NCBI GenBank assembly: GCA_030035585.1
Contig: CM057472.1
Span: 94,547,601 to 94,611,600 of the forward strand
Source: Dugong dugon
Taxonomy: Eukaryota; Chordata; Mammalia; Sirenia; Dugongidae
Length of the DNA: 64,000 nucleotides
Direction of reading: 5' to 3'
Part shown: positions 56,531 through 64,000 of the stretch, one piece after another
How positions within the stretch are numbered: position 1 is the stretch's first letter
How the letters are laid out: each line of letters starts with the position of its first letter
Program-made: the position numbers and the translations under genes
The notes under the pieces: model-generated
What the model was told of the DNA's origin: nothing
What the model saw: only the letters and a program-made list of their open reading frames with translations
Databases searched by the model: none

Positions 56531-56735
56531 CTAGGAATTCTCAGTGGTGCAAATAGTTAATGTACTAAGCTGCTAACAGATGGGTTGGAGATTCGAGTCT
56601 ACCTAGAGAAGCCTCAGAAGAATGGCCTGGTGAGCTACTTCCAAAAAATCAGCCATTGAAAACCCTGTGGAGTACGAATCTATTCTAATACATAGGGTAG
56701 CCGTGAGTCTGAATTGTCTATATGACAGCTGGTTT
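56531..56735 (+). mobile_element. AfroSINE-related SINE, diverged
   Basis: Plus-sense: 'aggaattctcagtggtgcaaatagttaatg', 'gagattcgagtctacctagagaagcctcagaag', 'cagccattgaaaaccctgtggag', 'gccgtgagtctgaattg'. Confidence 0.88.
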
Positions 56736-57352
56736 ATTTTCTTATGTGCTATATTTTCCAGCACATTTCCCAGCATACCTAAGAAATACTAGTCCAGGAT
56801 ATACAACATGTTCATATTTTTTTTAAGATTACTAATGACCTTTGAATTACTCTGAGGCTCTCTCAGACCTTTCCCATCACTCCTGTGCAGTTTGTGTACC
56901 TGTATTGACTCTTCAGTTTCTTGCCTGCTCTGAAATCTGACGCTCCAGTTAAAGCTGACAAAGAATTCAACTTACCTGACAGGTCAGGAGAATCCCTCTC
57001 CTTAAAGGTTGTCTTATTTGTACCTGACCCATTGTTTGTAAATTTAGTTCATTGACCTTGACCAAAACAATGAGTTCTGTGAGTATCAGTGCTGTGTTTA
57101 ACCTAAACTGAGGAACTGTTACCTCTCTTCAGCTACTCCTTTCTGAGGGTGAAAATCAAGAGTCTCTGCTGTGAATCTCAAAAATCCTGTCATCCCCGCC
57201 TGGTTAAGAGAGCAGCTCACTGTTGTCGCTGCACTATGCTTGACGCTGAGACCCCTTTCCCCTGTGGCCTAACATAGTTTTCTGTCCTGCAGAGTCAGAT
57301 GTGGCTCTCTATCACATGCCGGTGCCATAGACCCTCATTCCTTGGGTATTCA
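56736..57352. other. intron-like sequence
   Basis: No recognised repeat or exon. Confidence 0.45.
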
Positions 57353-57354
57353 TC

Positions 57355-57536
57355 GAGTTCCTGCTGCTGTCGAGCCTTGTGTCAGAGTAGAACTGTGCTC
57401 CATAGGGTTTTCAGTGATGGATTTTTCAAAAGATTTTCAGACCTTTCTTCCGAGGCACCTCTGGATGGACCTTGAGTCTTCATCCTTTTGGTTAGCAGCT
57501 AAGTGTGTTAACTGTTTGTATCACCCAGGGAATCCT
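57355..57536 (-). mobile_element. AfroSINE-related SINE
   Basis: Minus-sense: 'ttcctgctgctgtcgagccttgtgtcagagtagaactgtgctccatagggttttcagtg', 'ttttggttagcagctaagtgtgttaac'. Confidence 0.88.
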
Positions 57537-58365
57537 GGATATGCATCATACCCTGCCAAATGCATTAATGTGGATTAAAGACCTGTAACATCATCTAATA
57601 ATGCCTGTCTAATGGGATAGGCATCATTCTGCTAATGTAATTTTGGTCCTTAGAGACTTAGAATGCAAATTAGAAATTTGATATTACTCCTGTGTGAAAG
57701 CTATCTTTATTGGAAGGGAGAAAGGGAGGATCTAATGTGGCAAGGTATTGAAGGTTAGCTTCTCACCTCCAATTTCACAGTAGATTCAGATCCTGACTTC
57801 AGAGGCCAAAGAAGGTTGGTAACTACAACACTCTTGCTGTTCATTCAGAAATGAACTAGTCAGCATGTCAGAATATGCTCAGATTTCTAGAGATGCTACA
57901 GGTCAGCATAATAACTTTTTCTCCTTTTCTAAAGTCTTAACATAAATCTAGTAAGGAGAGAAGAAAACTGGAAGCAAACTATTAAAAACTAGAAATGAAC
58001 GTTAACAGCTTCAAGGACTAGAAGGAAAAATAAACATCAAGATGTATACAAGTTTCTATTTTGTTGCACTGAAATGTTAGTACAATTTGGAGAGAAGGCA
58101 TATAATTAAGAAATTTACAATTAAGTTGGTAAATTGCTTTCTGTGAATATAGGTATTTTGTGCTTACATACATACAACTTTGTGGAATATGCAGATGATT
58201 CTCCGAAAATTTAACCAAAGCAGTAATAATAAACAGTACTATCTGAAAATTAAAGAAAAAGGAAAAGATTGTTTGTTATCTTAGAGACAACTGTGTAGAT
58301 TTCATTTGCAGTCTTCAGCATTCTGAGAGAATACTCACTGGGTTATTGAAAACTAAGCTTGCAGG
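57537..58365. other. intron-like AT-rich sequence
   Basis: No recognised repeat or exon. Confidence 0.45.
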
Positions 58366-58370
58366 ATATG

Positions 58371-58556
58371 TGCATGGCACAGTAATTCACTGGTAAGAGC
58401 TTTGTTTTAGATGTTTACCTTGTCTTTTGACAGGCTCTATCCTACGCATCCAAAGGTCATGAAGAAAGATGGTGCAGGAGTGGGCAGTGTTTCATCCTGT
58501 TGTTCCTTGGGTAGCCATGAGTCATAGCCAACTCCATGGTAGCAAACAACAATGGC
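58371..58556 (+). mobile_element. SINE remnant
   Basis: 'gcatggcacagtaattcactggtaagagctttg' and 'cttgggtagccatgagtcatagccaactccatggtagcaaacaac' are the head and tail of a diverged AfroSINE-type copy. Confidence 0.65.
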
Positions 58557-58667
58557 AAGCCTACATCCCAAATACCCTGTTATGTTTCCCTAACTTTTAC
58601 CTACAATTTCCAGAAATTAGAGATAAAGTTCTGTTGCTAAAAATGTTTTCACTTTAAAATGGACTCG

Positions 58668-59032
58668 TAGTCTGAGGGTGGTCTGGGACCTAATGTGTTC
58701 CTGGGAGAGAAACCATTTATAACCCAGACCTGGGTTTGATTCCTGGCCAGTGCACCTCATGTATAGCCACCACCCTTCTGTCAGTGAAGGCTTGCTTGTT
58801 GCTATGACAGTGAACAGGTTTCAGTGGAGCTTCCAAACTGGGGTGGACTAGGAAGAAAGGCCTGGTGATCTACTTAGGAAATCAGCCAGTGAAAACCCTA
58901 TGGATCATAATGATCTGATCTGCAACAGATCATGGGGATGGTGCAGAACCAGGCACTGTTTATTTCCCTTGTGCATGGGGTAACCAGGAGTCAGGGCTAA
59001 CTGGACTGCAGCTCACAACAACAACAATGTCA
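58668..59032 (+). mobile_element. RTE-tail/SINE composite
   Basis: 'ggaagaaaggcctggtgatctacttaggaaatcagccagtgaaaaccctatgg', then 'gatggtgcagaaccaggcactgttt' and 'ggggtaaccaggagtcagggctaactggactgcagctcacaacaaca'. This is the reverse-sense counterpart of 23850-24225. Confidence 0.75.
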
Positions 59033-59087
59033 CCGATGCTCTGCTCTGCATGAGGGCGTTTATGCCGAGAGGCACTTGTAAGTCAGA

Positions 59088-59335
59088 CCAGACCAAGAGC
59101 CAGACTCCTGGGTTCAAACCCCATTCATTCTCTTCCACATACTCCCTTTGTTACCTTAGGGAAGTTACTTGTTTCTCTATACCTCAGTTTTCTCAGCTAG
59201 AGTGTGGAGATTATAACAATGTCAACCTTATAAATTTGCTGTGAGGATTAGAATGAGTTAATAACATATTGTGCACTCATAACAGTGTCTGATGTGTTGT
59301 ATGTGTGCAGTAAATATTAGCTGTTATTATTAGCT
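59088..59335 (+). mobile_element. MIR
   Basis: 'gagccagactcctgggttcaaaccccattc', 'ttaccttagggaagttacttgtttctctatacctcagttttctcag' and 'aaatattagctgttattatt'. Confidence 0.85.
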
Positions 59336-59930
59336 ATAAATAATGCTTTACCAGCACAATTTCTGTACTATATGTAATTGATCTGGTAATGTTGGCTTTG
59401 TTAACACTTCTTGTTTTCTGATGTGATGGACTCAAAGAACACAGACCCTCATAGGAAGCTTAAAACCATGACTAATTTCCAGTGTTCCCTTTAAAGCATT
59501 TTTTGTTAAGCAGCTACATTACTTGTTTGCAAACATTTGTTCATATCATATTCGTAATACTACCACAGCTCCTAACAGAGTATTGTTAGGAAATAATGAA
59601 GGAATCTGCTTGAATTACTTCCTCAAGTTTACGTTATGAATGTGATGGGTTATGAGTAGGGTACCTTATCCTGATTTTCAAAAAGGGGTTAGACTAGGTG
59701 ATACCTGTAAATAGACGCAGGTAGAATATATAAAACAAAACAACAATTATTCGCAAAATGATTTTGCTTATATCACTAGTTCATATTAGAAGGGAAATGG
59801 TGTTTAGAGAAATAGTCAACCTGGGAACCTTTTCAGAAACTAAAGCAGGTGAAAGGTTTCCATACAAGAGCATCTCTTTTGATGTAAGGATAACGAGGGC
59901 TCCATATATTCTATTGTGCCCTTGGAAAAG
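59336..59930. other. intron-like sequence
   Basis: No recognised repeat or exon. Confidence 0.45.
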
Positions 59931-59932
59931 GG

Positions 59933-59955
59933 CACACACACACACACACACACAC
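59933..59955 (+). repeat. (CA)n microsatellite
   Basis: About 11 CA units. Confidence 0.97.
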
Positions 59956-61390
59956 GTTTTTATTGGGGTTACATCAAATGTGACATTGTCATTTTGTAAG
60001 TGGAACAAGAGGCAAAGGGCTCCCATTTCTGCCAGAGTTAAATGCAAGTTCGTCACGGAGTTTGTTTTCAACCTGTAACATTTATCCATGCTAAATAAAT
60101 GAGTGAGTGGAAAGAAGGAAGGAAGAAAGGGAAGAAAGAATAAACAGAAAACAAACTGCGGAGGGAGCCAGGAGCAAAAGAATCAAGAGTCATGGGAGTG
60201 GGCAGGTGCTTAGCTGATTTAAAATGAAAAGTAAAGCATGGGCTGATGTTCCTGGATAAATGTCGATATGCATTATTAAATGAAACAGTGGTAAAATATA
60301 GACTGACTGTCAAAAGCATTTTTCTTCTAGAGACATGGGGAGAATTGAAAATGCAGTTTGAAAGGAGAAGTCTCTCAGTGTTTCTTCAGTCATTTTCTGT
60401 TTGAAGCTTTAATTACGCACAGTGCACCTTGCTAGTGAATGCTTTCAGTTTAAAATCACATCACAAAAGCTAGGGGGGAAGAAGCAATTGCTCAGATGAA
60501 GAGCAGCGGTAGCAGCATGGAGGTGTTTATTCACCAGAGACTTCCCCCGACATGATTCCTTTCTAGATCAACGTTTTGTTTTTGAAATGCTTTTGTATCA
60601 TGTGTGTTGGACACGCTGTTTATTTACAGTGATTACGGTGGTATTGCTATTGCTGGAGTTGACATTAACCTTTGGGAAGTAATGTATTCTGAAATAAAGC
60701 AACTAGTTATTTGCATAACCTTCACGGGATTGGGTAATGTGTACAGGGTGGCAGGTGGCTTCCTAAGGGTTTAATAATCAAAGAAACTTGTGTTTAAAAT
60801 ATATTTATACTGACAAATAAATGCTCATACAAGCATATGCATACACATAGGTATATGCATGTGCAAATCACACATGTATATATCTGTAAACACACGTAAC
60901 TGTCATAATTATTCATACTGAATAGAAAATTATTGTACTCAGTACATACTCTTTGACTGTGTACTCAGCCCCTGGACAACAGTGGTGCACAGAACCCAGC
61001 CCCATCCTCAGGTTGCTCATAGTCTGCTTGTGGACAGACCTTGGAGCAGGTATCACAGGCCATGATGATGGTGGTGGTGTGTACACAGCAGTGTGGGAGC
61101 AGGATAGAAGTTGGACTCATTTCCTCTCTGGGATGTGGGAAGGCTCCAAAAGGAGGATATCTTTGAGCTGATCCTTGATGGAGGAGCAGGGCTTAGCTAA
61201 GCAGTTAAGCCAAAAAAAGTATACCAGGCATAGGAGGTAATCACCTTGGGGCTAAATTTGCACTAAAATATATTAGTTCTTTTGTTTTCAGACAGATCAG
61301 ATGTTCCTTGAATGCACTGTTCTCACTGCTGGGAGGAGGAAAGGGAGTCAGGGAGTGTTCTGAATCATAGATGCTCCTAATAAAGATTAT
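59956..61390. other. intron-like sequence, partly repeat-poor
   Basis: GGAA-rich run near 60110-60140. The stretch 60340-60760 is repeat-free with homeodomain-type and TTTGCAT words ('agtttaaaatcacatcacaaaagc', 'ttatttgcataacc') and may be a conserved element. No exon recognised. Confidence 0.4.
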
Positions 61391-61391
61391 G

Positions 61392-61392
<1 letters not shown>

Positions 61393-61440
<48 letters not shown>
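61393..61440 (+). repeat. (CA)n microsatellite
   Basis: Uninterrupted run of 24 CA units ending directly before a SINE. Confidence 0.98.
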
Positions 61441-61443
<3 letters not shown>

Positions 61444-61444
61444 G

Positions 61445-61660
61445 GAACCTCTGCATGCTGCAAACAGTTAGCTTGTTGGGCTGCTAACCAAAAGGTTTGT
61501 AGTTCGAGTCCACCCAGAGGCACCACAAAAGAAAGGCCTAGTGATCTACTTCCGAAAAGTCAGCCATTGAAAACCTTATAGAGCACAGTTCTACTCTGAC
61601 ACACATGGGCTCGCCATGAGTAAGAATCGACTTGGATGGCAAATGAATTTTTTTTTTTTA
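61445..61660 (+). mobile_element. AfroSINE-related SINE
   Basis: Plus-sense: 'ggaacctctgcatgctgcaaacagttag', 'aaaaggtttgtagttcgagtccacccagaggcacc', 'ctacttccgaaaagtcagccattgaaaacc', 'tcgccatgagtaagaatcgacttggatggc' and a T-run tail. Confidence 0.93.
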
Positions 61661-61674
61661 AATGTATATGTGCA

Positions 61675-61738
61675 TATATAGGGTCACTATGAGTCGGAGT
61701 TGACTCGATGGCAAGGGGTTTGGTTTTTGTTTTTTTTC
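61675..61738 (+). mobile_element. AfroSINE 3' end
   Basis: 'atagggtcactatgagtcggagttgactcgatggcaaggggtttgg' plus T-rich tail; the head is absent. Confidence 0.85.
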
Positions 61739-61850
61739 ATATGCACACACACAAATATATGTATACGTATATATATATACATTATATATGCAAATGTATA
61801 CACATATTTTATATATGCATATATATGCATATATACTGTGTATATATATA
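61739..61850. repeat. alternating (CA)/(TA) AT-rich tract
   Basis: 'atgcacacacacaaatatatg' then repeated TATATGCA/TATA words; alternating purine-pyrimidine and self-complementary. Confidence 0.9.
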
Positions 61851-61854
61851 GTTG

Positions 61855-61985
61855 TTTACCCATTGCTTTTTTTTAATCCTCGTAGCAGCTCAGCAAGTTA
61901 GATTAATACGATCTTTTCTTTTCCGGTAAGGAAACGGAGGCTCAGAGAGGTAGGAGGATCCCTTGCTCAGGGTCCCATGGCTCAG
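61855..61985 (-). mobile_element. MIR fragment
   Basis: 'taaggaaacggaggctcagagaggtaggaggatcccttgctcagggtcccatgg' matches minus-sense MIR. Confidence 0.6.
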
Positions 61986-62755
61986 TTTCCCTCCAGTGAT
62001 GTTCTGGGGACTCACTTGTCTTCCTCCTATCTGTGCTGCCTTTGCCACCCTGAGCTCAGATCTCAGGGTAGAGGGGAGGTCTCTGGCTACAGAAGCCCTC
62101 GCTGGCCTAGGCAGCATTTAGCCCTGACTCTCCTGGGCCTGTCTCCATCACTCTCACTTCATGTCTGATGGATGAGGCTTTTTATCTGTCTCAGGAAACA
62201 CAATTTGAGCAAAAATGTTGACTTCCTGGCAGCTCTCTGCAGGAACCCCTTCCCTCCCGGAATTTAAACAATTCTCTCTTAATGCTGCTTCCTTGCCCCC
62301 CCCATCCCCTCCCTCCCACCACCGCTTTTAAAGTGTTGCTGCCAGACATAAACCTGCCTGTGGGGGCTCTGACTCTTCGGGGCTAGTAGAGGGGTATTTA
62401 TTGATTTGTTTGCATTTTTACTTGCGTACCACTTGTGAATTGTACCTACGGAGCTGAAACGTTTTTGTTTTCCCTCATTTCAGCTCTAGGTGGGAAGGTG
62501 TGAACATAACAATTAATTGAAACTAATTCTAGAATGAGGAAGCTTCAAGGAGCAAAACATCTTAACCTCTCAGATATAGAAATACCACACCAAAAAACAT
62601 TGACTTCTAGTAAAGACAGTCTTCATCCTTAGAATCCATGCTGTGTGACCAAGAATTTGTAATAGCTTAAAAAAAATGCAATTTATAAGAAAAAATTAAA
62701 AGGTGCTATGCCATGAGTTGTAAATCTGCCTGCTTTAAGACTCTGATGCTTGAGG
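61986..62755. other. intron-like sequence
   Basis: C-rich stretch near 62,295-62,325. No exon recognised. Confidence 0.45.
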
Positions 62756-62759
62756 CAAA

Positions 62760-63260
62760 TTAAAAAGAAAAAGTGAAGAATGTTCTTTTCTCTCCTTTTT
62801 TCCTACAATTAGATCTCTTTGACTAAGAAAAATGCAGAAGAGCAATTACTCTGTTGCTTTAATTACTCCCCTAATTATAACAGGGATAACCTTGTCACAT
62901 TATCATAATTCCCCAAACAGAAAAATGCGAGCTCCAAATTGCACCAATATTTGATAATTTTAGCTTGTTATCGGCTCACTGTCAGTGCGTACAACACAGA
63001 TTTTTTTTTTGTTACTTTTCCGTTACATATTGCATCTTTCTTTTCCTCAGAAAATGATAATTCCTTCCATACAGTGTGTTTGCGTTCCACTGCGCCATGA
63101 TTTGACTACAGCGTTTTAACCTCTCCTCACAGTTTCAGAAGCTATCTCCTAGCAGTCTGTAATTCTCCCCTGGCTGTTTGATGGTAATGGGAGCTGTGCA
63201 TGTGCCCAGAGAGAGGAAGGAGCACAGCCTGGAGTAAGAAAGTAGCTATTTATCAAGGTA
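62760..63260. promoter_or_regulatory. candidate conserved enhancer
   Basis: Repeat-free and dense in TAATTA-type homeodomain cores ('gctttaattactcccctaattataac', 'gagcaattactctgttg', 'gataattttagcttgttatcgg'), with WGATAA words ('gggataacc', 'tgataattc'). The clustering resembles deeply conserved developmental enhancers in long introns. No comparative data are available here. Confidence 0.4.
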
Positions 63261-64000
63261 TCTTACAATCTCAGTTTATGTTGTTGTAAAACGTTACTGT
63301 GCATGTTCTGGGAGGTTATATCCACTGAAATTTTGTCAACCTTTTCCAACATACTGTAAGGAAAAAGGACGGGTATTATTCTAGTCAACTTAATTTTATT
63401 CTGCATTTCTTTGCCTTCATTTTCAAAGAGACTAACTACCAGGGATACTTGCTTAATAGTGCCGTCTGTTAGGTTATGAATTGTACAGAAGGAGCCCTGG
63501 AAATATACTAGAACACTCCCAGAACCCTGGCAGGTAGGTACAAGACATCCTGTCTGTGTGGAAATACTCTCCTTTATTACAGCAGATGATATTGTTGACA
63601 TCTAGTAAAGTTGCAGAATGGCTGCCTAGTGTACAATGATGAAGTAGGAGTGAGAAAATAGGAGCATGCCAGGAGCCTTTCCAAATACAATGGCAAATTG
63701 CCCTTGTTTTAAGATGTACGATAATATAACCTTGAAAATCATGAAGTTCTATAGACAGCCCCAGCTTTTGGCAAAATTAGGAAATCATTGTTGTCTTTGT
63801 ATTTAATTCTTGTTTCTTGGCTTCAGTGCCCCTAAAATTCTAGATCTCCCATCCTCACTTTTGTGTGACACTTAAGTCACTGTATTCTGTTCTGTCCTCA
63901 AGCTTCCTAGCCAATAAAACGGGCCTCAAGATAAGTTGGAGACTCATTCCCAGTGAAGTGTATATGACTGACACCAATGCTAGATGTTACGATTTTTAAA
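63261..64000. other. intron-like sequence to window end
   Basis: No recognised repeat or exon; the 112-codon minus ORF at 63263-63601 has no domain or protein-like motif I recognise. Confidence 0.45.

Noticed and set aside
61393..61440. Regular direct repeats that might suggest a CRISPR-like array
   Set aside because: It is a pure CA microsatellite; no spaced repeat units exist and the genome is mammalian.
63491..63500. 'ggagccctgg' SINE-head word
   Set aside because: The following bases do not continue into an AfroSINE; chance match.

Overview
This window reads as nuclear DNA from a placental mammal, almost certainly an afrotherian and most likely an elephant or close relative. The evidence is the interspersed repeats. 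At least two dozen copies of a tRNA-derived SINE are present whose plus-sense form starts 'gagccctggtggcgcag', carries a tRNA-like B box ('ggttcgaa' type) and ends near 'gagtcggaattgactc'; this is the AfroSINE pattern. There are also 3' ends of an RTE-type LINE, LINE-1 copies, ancient MIR/L2/MER elements, MaLR-like solo LTRs and CA microsatellites. There are no bacterial-type operons, rRNA genes, CRISPR arrays or standalone tRNA genes. Almost all open reading frames are chance ORFs or pieces of retroelements.

Layout. 1-4.7 kb: a 5'-incomplete plus-strand LINE-1 with a broken ORF2 and a repeated 3' tail. 4.7-28 kb: AT-rich, gene-free sequence with many nested repeats, including three solo LTRs with perfect 5-bp target-site duplications and a minus-strand LINE-1 3' end interrupted by SINEs. 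28-33.4 kb: a broad GC/CpG-rich block free of recognisable interspersed repeats, the only strong gene signal here. On the minus side (29.08-29.7 kb) lie a short ORF and two possible splice donors. On the plus side (about 32.4-33.1 kb) lies a GC-rich, GCC-repeat-bearing sequence ending in CAG|GTAACG, which looks like a noncoding first exon. This resembles a divergent (bidirectional) developmental-type promoter, but I do not recognise either gene. 33.1-64 kb: AT-rich sequence with scattered SINEs, MIR, L2 and a Tigger-like transposon. I see no convincing coding exon, so it is probably the long first intron of the plus-strand gene, with a few repeat-poor, homeodomain-motif-rich stretches that could be enhancers.

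I found no evidence of a new multi-gene system. The items most worth checking are the divergent promoter and its unidentified first exons, the repeat-free candidate enhancers, a twice-used SINE target site, and several nested insertions that give a readable relative history. All repeat family names come from pattern recognition by eye; boundaries are approximate unless a target-site duplication is stated.
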